Assembly: GCF_001190785.1 (NCBI RefSeq)
Contig: NZ_LGSS01000003.1
Span: 124,001 to 188,000 of the forward strand
From: Gottschalkia purinilytica
Lineage (GTDB): Bacteria > Bacillota > Clostridia > Tissierellales > Gottschalkiaceae
Reading direction: 5' to 3'
Length of the DNA: 64,000 nt
A program made the translations under genes and the position numbers. Positions 16,836 to 25,923 of this stretch are shown here, piece after piece. Under the pieces are notes generated by a model that did not search any database, was not told the origin of the DNA, and was given only the letters and a program-made list of their open reading frames with translations. Each line of letters starts with the position of its first letter. Positions within the stretch are counted from its first letter, which is position 1.

Positions 16836-18035
16836 GTGATAGAAAAAGTTTACATTGAAAATCCTTATTTAAGAGAATTTACTGCTAAAGTAATAAAAAA
16901 AGAACGTATAAATAACGAATACTATATAACATTAAATAGAACTATTTTTTATCCTCATATGTCAGGTGGTCAGCCACGAGACAAAGGAACTATGAATGAT
17001 ATAGAAGTTAAAAATGTTTTTGAAGAAAATGGAAAAATTGTACATGTACTTAATGATAATATAGATTCTAAAAACGTTAATCTTTCTATAGATTGGGAGA
17101 CTAGATTTGATCATATGCAGCAACATACAGGCCAACATTTGTTGTCAGCAGTTATATATAAACTTTATAATGCGGATACAGTAGGTTTTCATCTTGGAAG
17201 TAAATATGTATATATAGATGTAACTATTCCAAGACTAACTCATCATGATATAGAAAGAATCGAAAAATTTGCTAATAAAATAATTTACTCTAATTTCAAT
17301 ATAAAAGCTTACACAGTAGGAAAAAGTGATTTAGCAAGGCTTCCTCTTAGAAAGCAACCTACAGTTGACTCTAATATAAGAATAGTGGAAATAGACAATA
17401 TAGATTTTTCTCCATGTGCCGGTACTCACTGCAGAAATATTGGGGAAATAGGCATATTAAAAATTAGAAAATGGGAAAAATACAAAGGAAATACAAGAAT
17501 AGAATTTGTATGTGGAAACAGAGCACTTAAAGATTATACATGGAAAAATAACTATATAAATGATATCTCCTCCTTACTTTCTCTTAAAGATAATGATACA
17601 TATAAAGGAGTGGAAAAACTTTTAGAGGAAAATATATCCTTACAAAAAGATTTATCTAGTTTAAAAGAAGAGCTTTTAGTGTATAAGAGTAAGGAACTTC
17701 TATATAATTGTATAAAGTTTAATGAAATTAAAATAGTAAAAAAAATATTTGAAAATAATAATTTAAAAGATATTAGATACATAGCGTCTAATATAATATC
17801 TAATACTAATACAACGTGTATCCTTGGATTAGTTGAAAATGACAGATGTCAATTAATTTTGGGAAGATCTGAAAACATAGATCTAGATATGAAAGAAATA
17901 TTTGATTCTGTTATTGATCTGATATCTGGTCGTGGTGGAGGAAACTCTCAATTAGTTCAAGGTGGTGGCAGTAATATAAAAGAATTAAGTTTCTGTATGG
18001 ATACTGCTTTGAATTTAATAAAATCAAAACTATAA
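16836..18035 (+). CDS. AlaX-type alanyl-tRNA editing protein with DHHA1 domain
   Basis: Free-standing relative of the editing half of alanyl-tRNA synthetase that removes serine or glycine wrongly attached to tRNA-Ala. The N-terminal part carries GGQPRDKG, the zinc motif HTGQHLL (HxxxH) and the second zinc element CAGTHCRNIGEIG. A coiled linker (about residues 240-290) joins a C-terminal DHHA1 domain with the glycine-rich GRGGGNSQLVQGGG. At 399 residues it matches the long AlaX class. The longer frame starts at TTG 16800; GTG 16836 follows GAGGTGA by 5 bases and is preferred. Confidence 0.92.
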   Translation: MIEKVYIENPYLREFTAKVIKKERINNEYYITLNRTIFYPHMSGGQPRDKGTMNDIEVKNVFEENGKIVHVLNDNIDSKNVNLSIDWETRFDHMQQHTGQHLLSAVIYKLYNADTVGFHLGSKYVYIDVTIPRLTHHDIERIEKFANKIIYSNFNIKAYTVGKSDLARLPLRKQPTVDSNIRIVEIDNIDFSPCAGTHCRNIGEIGILKIRKWEKYKGNTRIEFVCGNRALKDYTWKNNYINDISSLLSLKDNDTYKGVEKLLEENISLQKDLSSLKEELLVYKSKELLYNCIKFNEIKIVKKIFENNNLKDIRYIASNIISNTNTTCILGLVENDRCQLILGRSENIDLDMKEIFDSVIDLISGRGGGNSQLVQGGGSNIKELSFCMDTALNLIKSKL

Positions 18036-18163
18036 AATTATGATTAGTTATCATATATGTGATAATATTTTTCATATAATTATTATACCAACTTGAAATA
18101 ACACGTATAGTTTATTATTTCTTATAGCTCATGATATATATTGGAAATATGGGAGGCCAACTT

Positions 18164-18637
18164 ATGAAAGATATTGTTATTAAGAAAATGGAGCAAAGAG
18201 GAGCTACTGTAGAAGATATTGCTAAAATAGTTTATGATCTTCAAAAAAATTATGTTAATATTACTCTAGAATACTGTATTAAAAATGTTGAAAGAATTTT
18301 AGAGAAAAGAGAGGTTCAAAATGCAGTACTAACTGGAATACAAATAGATGAATTAGCTGAAAAAGATTTATTAGATGAACCTCTTTTATCTATAGTAAAG
18401 CAAGATGAATCACTATATGGTATAGATGAAATATTGGCACTTAGCATAACTAACATATATGGTTCCATTGGATTTACTAACTTTGGATACCTAGATAAAG
18501 TAAAAGTAGGTATAATAGGAGAACTTGATAGATTAGGTAAATCTTCTGACAAAGTACACACTTTTTTAGATGATCTAATATGTGGAATAGTAGCAGCAGC
18601 TTGTGCAAAAATAGCTCATGCTGCAAGTGATAATTAA
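18164..18637 (+). CDS. Phosphatidylglycerophosphatase A family protein (YutG-like)
   Basis: A 157-residue member of the PgpA family, which dephosphorylates phosphatidylglycerophosphate in phospholipid synthesis; the B. subtilis type is YutG. Signatures are LYGIDEILALSITNIYGSIG, GYLDKVKVGIIGELD and HTFLDDLICGIVAA. It lacks the several membrane segments of E. coli PgpA, as is usual for this short Gram-positive subgroup, so the enzymatic role is by analogy. Start ATG 18164 follows GGGAGG by 7 bases; an earlier in-frame start at 18131 lacks a site. Confidence 0.82.
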   Translation: MKDIVIKKMEQRGATVEDIAKIVYDLQKNYVNITLEYCIKNVERILEKREVQNAVLTGIQIDELAEKDLLDEPLLSIVKQDESLYGIDEILALSITNIYGSIGFTNFGYLDKVKVGIIGELDRLGKSSDKVHTFLDDLICGIVAAACAKIAHAASDN

Positions 18638-18665
18638 AACATATTCAAAATTTTTAAAATAAAAT

Positions 18666-18730
18666 AAACTGTATATTCCTTGCTTTGTTTTTTATATATA
18701 AAATCAAGGAGTATGCAGTTTATTTTTTAT
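18666..18730 (+). terminator. Bidirectional terminator between pgpA-like and pepP genes
   Basis: A 17-base stem AAACTGTATATTCCTTG / CAAGGAGTATGCAGTTT with two G-U pairs, followed by TATTTTTTAT. It serves the plus-strand gene and the convergent 18745 gene. Confidence 0.9.
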
Positions 18731-18744
18731 ATTATTTTACTATC

Positions 18745-19989
18745 TTAATTATTCATAAATTTTTCTATATCTTCCACTGTCTTTATTATATTTTGGGAAA
18801 GATTTTCATATCCATCTTCAGTTACTAATATATTATCTTCTATCCTTATTCCTATACTTTCTTCTTCTATATATAAACCCGGTTCTATAGTTATTACCAT
18901 TCCTTCTTCTAATTCAACCTCAGGGCCATATATTCCAACATCATGTGTATCTAGTCCTAAATAATGGCTGACTCCATGATAGTAATATTTCGATATTTCG
19001 TTATCTTTATTTATAAGATTTATTTTCTTACATTCTTCAATTAGAACTTTTTTGGTTATCTCATTTAATTTTGCATACTTAACTCCAGGTCTAATAGCTT
19101 CTATAGTTTCTTGCTGTGCCTTTAAAACTATATTATATATCTGCTTCTGTCTTTCTGTAAATCTACCATTTATAGGAAATGTCCTAGATATATCTGCACA
19201 ATAGTTATTATATTGGGATCCTAAGTCAAATAGTATAAGATTATTACTGTTTATTTCACTATCATTTTTGTCATAGTGAAGAATCGTAGCATTTGCTCCT
19301 GATGCTGCTATTGTTTTAAACGAATGTCTTTTTGCTCCTAAGACTTTTATTGTAAAGTCAAAGTAGGCTTCAAGTTGATACTCTTTCATTCCTACTTTAC
19401 TATTCTTCATAAGACTTTTAATCCCATCATTAGTTATCTTTATAGCTTTTCGTATTTCTTTTACTTCTTCTTCACTTTTTATCATTCTAAGTCTAGAAAC
19501 TAATCCATATATATTCTTTATCTTTAGATAAGGATACTTATTATTAATATCTTTTGCAAATGATAATGCAGGAGTATCTACAGATTCCCAGCTTGTCTTT
19601 TCTAAGTCTAAGTATATGTATTCATAGTCATTCTTTAAAAGATTATTAAACATGTTTTTAAATTCTTGTAAAGAGTATATATTCTCAATACCTGATATTT
19701 CCTTAGATTCTTCTTCAGTTAATCTTTTTCCTGTCCATTTTTCTTCTTTTAAGCTAACTTTTTCAATAAACAATGTCTCTTCATATTTTCCATCTCTTTT
19801 ACCTAAAAGTAGTATAAAGTTCTCTCTTTCTATTCCTGTTAAATAATAAAAATTTTTATTAACTACAAAATCATATTTTTCATCAGCAGATTTTTGTGGA
19901 GCACATCCTGAAAAGAATACTACTAACGAACCATCCTCTATTAAGTTTACAAGTTCCTCTCTTTTATTAATAAAAAATTCTTTATTCAA
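18745..19989 (-). CDS. pepP: Xaa-Pro aminopeptidase (peptidase M24B)
   Basis: Metallopeptidase that removes N-terminal residues before proline. The 414 residues show the N-terminal creatinase-like domain (FFSGCAPQKSADEKYDFVVNKN) and the pita-bread catalytic domain. All metal ligands are visible: FDLGSQYNNYCADISRTF (two Asp), HGVSHYLGLDTHD (His), ITIEPGLYIE (Glu) and GIRIEDNIL (Glu). The start is a TTG at 19989 preceded by GGTGAT. Cytoplasmic, likely in peptide catabolism. It is convergent with the pgpA-like gene and shares its terminator. The pepP name is by family. Confidence 0.93.
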   Translation of the reverse strand: MNKEFFINKREELVNLIEDGSLVVFFSGCAPQKSADEKYDFVVNKNFYYLTGIERENFILLLGKRDGKYEETLFIEKVSLKEEKWTGKRLTEEESKEISGIENIYSLQEFKNMFNNLLKNDYEYIYLDLEKTSWESVDTPALSFAKDINNKYPYLKIKNIYGLVSRLRMIKSEEEVKEIRKAIKITNDGIKSLMKNSKVGMKEYQLEAYFDFTIKVLGAKRHSFKTIAASGANATILHYDKNDSEINSNNLILFDLGSQYNNYCADISRTFPINGRFTERQKQIYNIVLKAQQETIEAIRPGVKYAKLNEITKKVLIEECKKINLINKDNEISKYYYHGVSHYLGLDTHDVGIYGPEVELEEGMVITIEPGLYIEEESIGIRIEDNILVTEDGYENLSQNIIKTVEDIEKFMNN

Positions 19990-20069
19990 TATTAATCACC
20001 GTCCTATAACTTCTATACAATCTTATTCTTTAGTAAATTAACTATACTATAAAAGTTTAAAATGACTTA

Positions 20070-20459
20070 TTATCTATATTTTAAATCATCTTTTAAAATA
20101 TGATTACTAATCCAACTTGCTATAAAGTTAATCATATCTAGTAATACTTTTGTTTGATTATAATCTATATCATCAGTTTCATATTCCAATATTTTCTCTA
20201 TAAACACGTTATGCTTTATTCTATGTTCTTTTAAATCTTTAAAGTTTATTTCCTTCATATAGTTTTCTTCATACTTAAAATGATATATAGCATAGTCTTT
20301 TAATTCTTCTATTATTGTAACTATGTCATCATATTTATCTTGTTGAGTTTTTACTTTCACCAAATTATATAATTCTGATCCTAACTCAAACAATCTTTTG
20401 TGCTGAGTATCAATTTCACTAATCCCAGTTTCAAAATCCTCTTTCCATTTAAATATCAT
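20070..20459 (-). CDS. Bacteriohemerythrin
   Basis: A 129-residue non-heme di-iron oxygen-binding protein. The expected ligands are in place: FKWKEDFETGISEIDTQHKRLFEL (first His), HFKYEENYM (His..Glu), HRIKHNVFIEKI (two His) and WISNHILKDD with the final His and Asp. In anaerobes such proteins are thought to bind or sense oxygen or to feed oxygen scavenging. ATG follows AAGGGGG. It stands alone upstream of the pepP gene, 80 bases away on the same strand. Confidence 0.94.
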   Translation of the reverse strand: MIFKWKEDFETGISEIDTQHKRLFELGSELYNLVKVKTQQDKYDDIVTIIEELKDYAIYHFKYEENYMKEINFKDLKEHRIKHNVFIEKILEYETDDIDYNQTKVLLDMINFIASWISNHILKDDLKYR

Positions 20460-20795
20460 TTCTTATCCCCCTTAATTATATCCTTAAATTATAAACTATT
20501 ATAATCTCATGTCTATTGTAAATACACTCAATTCCCCTCGTATATTTTATCAAATATTTTTACTTTTTCAAAACAAGTATATGTTAAAATAAGCATTATA
20601 TGATATTAAACTTATTTTTAATACCAATTTATAAAATATTTTTTAAAGTTGAATAACACAACTAATAATCATTCTTAATAGTTTTATAAAATTCAAAAAT
20701 TGACGCCTATCTAATAGACGCCAATTAAAAATAATATATTTTTTATAATTGCATAGTTAAATTTACATAAACAAATTCTTCATCTAAATTAATTT
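20460..20795. other. Intergenic stretch containing the argD terminator
   Basis: 336 bases. The argD-side part holds the terminator at 20695-20724. The rest is AT-rich sequence that must contain the bacteriohemerythrin promoter, which I could not place; no open frame with a ribosome binding site was found. Confidence 0.5.
20695..20724 (-). terminator. Terminator of the argCJBD operon
   Basis: On the minus strand TTGGCGTCTA and TAGGCGTCAA form a 10-base stem using two G-U pairs, followed by five T. Confidence 0.85.
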
Positions 20796-21989
20796 TTATT
20801 TTACTAAACTTAGAACTTCTCCTAGTATTTCTACAGCTTCATCAATTTCCTTTTCTTTTATAGTAAGAGGTGGTACAAATCTTATAACATTAGCTCCAGC
20901 TCCTACTAATAATAGTCCTTTTTCTATACACTTATTTATTATATCGGATGGTGAAGTTTCTTCTATCTCAATTCCTTGCATAAGTCCGTATCCTCTTACA
21001 TCCTTTATAAAAGATACCTTTTCTTTAAGAGATAATAATTTTTTCTTTAAATATTCACCTTGTTTCTCTACATTTTGAAGTACTCCTTCATTAAGCAACT
21101 TATTAAGAACTGTTATTCCTGCCGTACAAGCTAATGGATTTCCTCCAAATGTAGAAGCATGATTTCCCGGTTCAAATACATTTGCTATTTTTTCAACAGC
21201 CATCATAGCTCCTATAGGAAATCCACCACCTAATCCTTTTGCCAAGCATATAATGTCTGGTTCTATATTATATATTTCATAAGCAAATAACTTTCCAGTA
21301 CGACCAATTCCACTTTGCACTTCATCAAATATTAGTACTATATCAAGTTCATCACATAGTTTTCTAATATTTTTTAAATATTCTTTTTCAGCAGGACAGA
21401 TTCCACCTTCTCCTTGTATAGCCTCTACAACAATAGCACAAGTATTTTTATTTACCATGCTTTTTAAAGTTTCAAAGTCATTATAAGGAGCATATTTTAC
21501 TCCAGGAAGTAATGGTCCAAATCCATTTTGATATTTTTCTTGTCCTGTAGCTGTAATTGATCCAAATGTTCTTCCATGAAAAGAATTTTTCATAGTTATA
21601 ATTTCATAACATTCTTCTCCACGTTTTAGATTACCATATTTTCGGCTCAGTTTTAGCCCAGCTTCAACAGATTCCGTTCCACTATTACAAAAGAATACTT
21701 TATCAAATGCACTATTTTCAACTAATAATTTAGCTAAAGTTATAGTAGGTTCCGACCAATATAAGTTAGAACAGTGATGAATTTTCTTTAATTGTTCATT
21801 TAAAGCATTTACAAAATCCTCATTGCTATATCCTAAACTATTAACTGCTATTCCTGAAACAAAGTCTAAATATCTCTTTCCTTCTTTATCATATACATAG
21901 CATCCTTCCCCTTTTTCTAAAACTATAGGAAAAGAGCTATAAGTATTCATTATAAATTTTTTACCTGTATCAATCCATTCTTTATCCAT
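20796..21989 (-). CDS. argD: Acetylornithine aminotransferase
   Basis: PLP-dependent class III aminotransferase that converts N-acetylglutamate semialdehyde to N-acetylornithine. The 397 residues include FCNSGTESVEAGLKL, the PLP aspartate in IFDEVQSGIGRTG, the Schiff-base lysine in LAKGLGGGFPIGAMM and HASTFGGNPLA. ATG follows GGGGGAG. It is the last gene of argC-argJ-argB-argD, 12 bases after argB, and ends at a strong terminator. Confidence 0.96.
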   Translation of the reverse strand: MDKEWIDTGKKFIMNTYSSFPIVLEKGEGCYVYDKEGKRYLDFVSGIAVNSLGYSNEDFVNALNEQLKKIHHCSNLYWSEPTITLAKLLVENSAFDKVFFCNSGTESVEAGLKLSRKYGNLKRGEECYEIITMKNSFHGRTFGSITATGQEKYQNGFGPLLPGVKYAPYNDFETLKSMVNKNTCAIVVEAIQGEGGICPAEKEYLKNIRKLCDELDIVLIFDEVQSGIGRTGKLFAYEIYNIEPDIICLAKGLGGGFPIGAMMAVEKIANVFEPGNHASTFGGNPLACTAGITVLNKLLNEGVLQNVEKQGEYLKKKLLSLKEKVSFIKDVRGYGLMQGIEIEETSPSDIINKCIEKGLLLVGAGANVIRFVPPLTIKEKEIDEAVEILGEVLSLVK

Positions 21990-22001
21990 AATGTCTCCCC
22001 C

Positions 22002-22859
22002 TTATTTAAACATCGTTCCAATACCTTCTTGAGTAAATATTTCTAAGAGTATACTATGTTCAACTCTACCATCTATAATATGAACAGTATCAACTCCCTT
22101 TTCTACTGCACTAACACAGCACTCAACTTTTGGAATCATACCACCATATATGGTCCCAGATTCTATATTTTTCTTAGCCTCATTCACTGTCATAAGAGTT
22201 ATAAGAGATTTTGGATCATTTATATCTTCCATAACTCCTTTTACATCTGTTACATATACAAGTTTTTGTGCATTTAATGCACCAGCTATAGCAACAGCAG
22301 CATAATCAGCATTTATATTATACGTATTCCCTTCCTCATCTCTTCCTATAGGAGCTATTACTGGTATATATCCACATTGTAATAAACATGTTATAAGATT
22401 AGTATCAACATCTACTATATCTCCTACATATCCTATATCTATTCCATTTACAATCTTCTTTTTAGCCTTTAATGTCATACCATCTTTTCCACTTATTCCT
22501 ACTGCTTTTAATCCATTTTTCTCTATGTCATTTACTATCTCTTTGTTTATTTTCCCAGATAGGACCATCTCAGCTATTTCCATGGTTTCTTTATCAGTCA
22601 CTCTAAGTCCATCTATGAATTTTGACTCCTTATTCATTCTATGAAGTGTTTCATTTATAAAAGGACCTCCCCCATGTACCAAAACTATTTCTATCCCTAT
22701 AAGCTTCAATAATGCTATATCCTGCATCATCATGGCTTTTATTTCTTCATCAATCATAGCACTTCCACCATATTTAATAACTACAGTTTTGCCACGAAAA
22801 GACTGTATATATGGTATAGCTTCTATTAGTGTTTTAGCCTTATTTATATGCTTTTCCAT
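22002..22859 (-). CDS. argB: Acetylglutamate kinase
   Basis: Phosphorylates N-acetylglutamate, the second step of the acetylated arginine pathway. The 285-residue amino-acid-kinase protein carries TVVIKYGGSAM, VHGGGPFINETL and NINADYAA. The longest frame starts 39 codons earlier at 22976 inside argJ and would add a hydrophobic, unrelated N-terminus. ATG 22859 (MEKHINKAKTLIEAIPYI) follows GAAGGTGG by 6 bases and matches the family, so it is used. This leaves a 97-base gap after argJ. The arginine-sensing N-helix of feedback-inhibited kinases seems present in short form. Confidence 0.96.
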   Translation of the reverse strand: MEKHINKAKTLIEAIPYIQSFRGKTVVIKYGGSAMIDEEIKAMMMQDIALLKLIGIEIVLVHGGGPFINETLHRMNKESKFIDGLRVTDKETMEIAEMVLSGKINKEIVNDIEKNGLKAVGISGKDGMTLKAKKKIVNGIDIGYVGDIVDVDTNLITCLLQCGYIPVIAPIGRDEEGNTYNINADYAAVAIAGALNAQKLVYVTDVKGVMEDINDPKSLITLMTVNEAKKNIESGTIYGGMIPKVECCVSAVEKGVDTVHIIDGRVEHSILLEIFTQEGIGTMFK

Positions 22860-22956
22860 AACCAGCCACCTTCTTTTAAAATCATAATTATAGACAATAA
22901 ATAAAAGATAAAGTAATAAAATAATCTTGTAGAATTCTATTAATATATTTTTATTT

Positions 22957-24177
22957 TTAGGTTCTATAGTCAGCATTTATTTTTACATAATCATAGCTTA
23001 AGTCACATCCCCAAGCAGTTGCTTCTTCATTTCCTTCATCTAATAGAATATTTACTTCTATTTCTGAAGCTTTTAAAATATCTTTAGCAACCTCTTCGTC
23101 AAATTCTACAGGAACTCCGTCTCTCATTAGATCAATCTTTTTCCCATCACTAGTAAAATATATGGATGTTTTATCCAAATTAAAATCTATGCCTGTATAT
23201 CCTAATGCACAAACTATTCTTCCCCAGTTGGCATCTTCTCCAAAAAAGGCTGTCTTAACAAGATTAGAATTTATAACAGACTTAGTAAGTGTTCTTGCAT
23301 CTTCCTTTGTATTAGCTCCTTTTACCGTTACACTTATAAATTTCCCTGCTCCTTCTCCATCTTTAACTATTTGTTGTGAAAGACTTGTATTAACAAAGTG
23401 AAGTGCCTCTTTGAATTTAATATAATCTTCATTTTCTTTTGTAATTTTTTTATTTTCTGCAAGTCCATTTGCCATAACTATAACAGTATCATTTGTACTT
23501 GTATCTCCATCTACAGAAATCATATTATACGAATCCAATGTACTTTCTTTTAAAGCCTTATCTAGTAATTCTCTACTAATATTTACATCCGTAGTTATAT
23601 ATGCAAGCATAGTACCCATATTAGGATGTATCATTCCAGAACCTTTGGCTATACCACCTATCTTAACAATCTTCCCATCTATATCTAGCTCAATAGCTAT
23701 TTTCTTAGGAAATGTGTCTGTAGTCATTATAGCTTCCGCTGCTAAATCACCATCTATATTTGAGTATCCTAGTTTACTATAGTTTTCTTTTATTCCATTT
23801 GTTATTTTATCTATTGGTAGTAATACTCCTATAACTCCAGTAGAAGAGACTAAGACTTCTTGTTTCTTTAAATTTAAACATTCTGCAACTACTTCTGCCA
23901 TTATTTCGGTATGCTTTTTTCCAATTTCTCCAGTACAAGCATTAGCGTTTCCACTATTAACTACAACAGCCTGAACTTTTTTCTTCAGTTCTAGTATTTG
24001 TTGATCCCATAATACGGGTGCAGCTTTGACAGTATTTTTAGTAAAAACACCTACTGCATTAGCTGGTACTTCACTAAATATTAGAGCCATATCATTCTTC
24101 TTTTTCCTAACTCCTGCAAAAAATCCTGTAGCCTTAAATCCTTTAGGATTCGTAACTCCCCCTTGTATTACTTTCAT
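22957..24177 (-). CDS. argJ: Bifunctional ornithine acetyltransferase / N-acetylglutamate synthase
   Basis: ArgJ recycles the acetyl group from acetylornithine to glutamate and may also make acetylglutamate from acetyl-CoA. It cleaves itself before a threonine that becomes the nucleophile; here the site is in [19 protein letters not shown], with glycine rather than the more common alanine before the threonine. The 406 residues start [14 protein letters not shown] at ATG 24177, 5 bases after GGTAGGTGA; a GTG three codons earlier is less likely. It is second in the arg operon, 35 bases after argC. Confidence 0.95.
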   Translation of the reverse strand: MKVIQGGVTNPKGFKATGFFAGVRKKKNDMALIFSEVPANAVGVFTKNTVKAAPVLWDQQILELKKKVQAVVVNSGNANACTGEIGKKHTEIMAEVVAECLNLKKQEVLVSSTGVIGVLLPIDKITNGIKENYSKLGYSNIDGDLAAEAIMTTDTFPKKIAIELDIDGKIVKIGGIAKGSGMIHPNMGTMLAYITTDVNISRELLDKALKESTLDSYNMISVDGDTSTNDTVIVMANGLAENKKITKENEDYIKFKEALHFVNTSLSQQIVKDGEGAGKFISVTVKGANTKEDARTLTKSVINSNLVKTAFFGEDANWGRIVCALGYTGIDFNLDKTSIYFTSDGKKIDLMRDGVPVEFDEEVAKDILKASEIEVNILLDEGNEEATAWGCDLSYDYVKINADYRT

Positions 24178-24212
24178 TTGACTCACCTACCTGTATTTTT
24201 TATATCTATAAA

Positions 24213-25256
24213 CTATACTGGGAATATGGATACACCGTTAATTCCAGTTGATTCATCTAATCCAAATAATATATTCATATTTTGTACAGCCTGACCAGCT
24301 GCTCCTTTAATCATATTGTCAATTGCTCCGACTACTATAATTCGTCCTGTTCTATCGTCTATTTTAAATCCTATATCGCAAAAATTAGATCCTTTAACCC
24401 ACTTTGTTTCTGGTAATACATTTTCTTTTGTAAGTCTTATAAAGTATTCATCCTTATAATGCTTTTCATAAATCTTTTTAACTTCTTCATATGTAAGCTT
24501 ATCTTTCAATTTTGCATATGAAGTTGTTAATATTCCTCTGTTCATAGGAATTAAATGTGGAGTAAAACTTACAAATACATTGTTATTAGCTATACAACTT
24601 AATTGTTCTTCAATTTCTGGCGTATGTCTGTGAGAAGCTATTCCATATGCTTTCATAGATTCATTACACTCTGTATAGTGTGTCCCTATATTTAAACTTC
24701 TCCCTGCTCCTGTTACTCCTGATTTTGCATCTATTATTATACTTTCTATGTCTATTATGTTTTCTTTAAAAAGTGGTGCTAACGTTAATATGCTACATGT
24801 AGGATAACATCCTGGATTAGCAATAAGTCTAGCTTTTTTTATTTTTTCTCTATTTATTTCACATAGCCCATAAACAGCTTCATCTAAAAGTTCTGATGAA
24901 AGATGACTCGTATTATACCAGTTTTCATATATTTCCCTATCACTTATTCTATAATCTGCCCCTAAGTCTATAACTTTTGTTTTTTCTAGTATTTTAGAAT
25001 CTATTTCTTTACTTGCTATTCCATGTGGCAATGCCATAAATATAACATCTACCTCATTCGCAATTAATTCTACATTCTGCTCGGTACACTTCATTGGAAA
25101 CACATCTCTAAAATTTTCATATATGCTATCGTATTCTTTATCTATATAACTTTGAGATGTTATAAACTTTATATCCACATTATTATGATTCTTTAAAAGT
25201 CTTACTAATTCCGTTCCAACATATCCTGTGGCTCCTATTATTCCCGCCTTTATCAC
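24213..25256 (-). CDS. argC: N-acetyl-gamma-glutamyl-phosphate reductase
   Basis: NADPH-dependent reductase, third step of arginine synthesis. The 347 residues show the nucleotide-binding GIIGATGYVGTELVRLL at the N-terminus, the catalytic cysteine in NPGCYPT and the signature SGVTGAGRS. GTG at 25256 follows GGGAGG by 8 bases. First gene of argC-J-B-D, preceded by a T-box leader and a consensus promoter. Confidence 0.96.
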   Translation of the reverse strand: MIKAGIIGATGYVGTELVRLLKNHNNVDIKFITSQSYIDKEYDSIYENFRDVFPMKCTEQNVELIANEVDVIFMALPHGIASKEIDSKILEKTKVIDLGADYRISDREIYENWYNTSHLSSELLDEAVYGLCEINREKIKKARLIANPGCYPTCSILTLAPLFKENIIDIESIIIDAKSGVTGAGRSLNIGTHYTECNESMKAYGIASHRHTPEIEEQLSCIANNNVFVSFTPHLIPMNRGILTTSYAKLKDKLTYEEVKKIYEKHYKDEYFIRLTKENVLPETKWVKGSNFCDIGFKIDDRTGRIIVVGAIDNMIKGAAGQAVQNMNILFGLDESTGINGVSIFPV

Positions 25257-25286
25257 TTTAAAGACCTCCCTAATTTATAGATATAT

Positions 25287-25590
25287 AAAATAAAAACCCC
25301 TCATCTCATTTAATTAAGAGACGAAAGGTTTGTTTCGCGTTACCACTCTTATTAGAATGAATATTATGATTATAGTGTATATTTATTCATTCTCTCTCTA
25401 GCATTTTAACAGTTGTCACTGTATACCTATACTAATATTTATGCATATAATGATAAATATTTTCAAAGTATATCTTCATGGACTCTTTTCAACATAACCC
25501 GTTACTAGACTCACACCATTCTCTAGTTCGCTTAAAACTAAGGCATGTTTACTCTTCCAATCATTAGATTTCATAATTTAGTTTTTATTT
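25287..25590 (-). ncRNA. T-box leader of the arg operon
   Basis: An untranslated leader of about 300 bases with the hallmarks of a tRNA-sensing T-box. It has the conserved T-box AAGAGTGGTAACGCG (25350-25336), then a terminator whose 13-base stem (AACCTTTCGTCTC / GAGATGAGGGGTT, 25333-25287) ends in TTTATTTT. Upstream are stem I elements GAAGAGTAAACATG, AGAGAATGGTGTGAG and CATGAAGATATACTTTG. Uncharged tRNA would favour the antiterminator and read-through into argC. The specifier is ambiguous: AGA (Arg) at 25475-25473 fits the operon, but overlapping GAU or AUA readings are possible. T-box identity is firm; the specifier is inference. Confidence 0.88.
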
Positions 25591-25597
25591 AAATAAG

Positions 25598-25626
25598 AGT
25601 ATATAAAATATTTACTATAATGTCAA
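25598..25626 (-). promoter_or_regulatory. Consensus promoter of the arg T-box operon
   Basis: On the minus strand TTGACA (25626-25621), a 17-base spacer and TATACT (25603-25598) lie immediately upstream of the T-box leader. Confidence 0.8.
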
Positions 25627-25923
25627 TACAATTATTGAATATTTATTCTAATATTTTTATATTAAAACAATAATCATCACTTATAACATTACAATTATTT
25701 TTATTTTAATAATTTAAGATTTATATTAAATTTTTACTTTTATTTTATTAGTCTAAGAAAATGTATATTTCTTTCAAAATAACCTATTTATTTTTATTGT
25801 AGATCAAAAATAAGATTTTTCATTCAGTATATTATATGTCATAGTGTTTATAATACATATTATAGAAGTAATAACCTTAGATGTTTCAGTAAATAAGTAT
25901 GCTTACAACAAGGAGGTTTAAAT
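25627..25923. other. AT-rich region upstream of the nucleobase permease
   Basis: About 300 bases between the arg promoter and the divergent permease gene. I looked for a purine or preQ1 riboswitch and found no conserved core. A TATAAT-like box lies near 25850 without a good -35 partner. Otherwise I see nothing specific. Confidence 0.4.

Noticed and set aside
22860-22976. Longer ArgB with hydrophobic N-terminus
   Set aside because: The extra 39 codons have no ribosome binding site, overlap argJ and do not fit the family; ATG 22859 does.
25627-25923. Possible purine riboswitch before the nucleobase permease
   Set aside because: I found no conserved core of the purine or preQ1 aptamer in the 300 bases.
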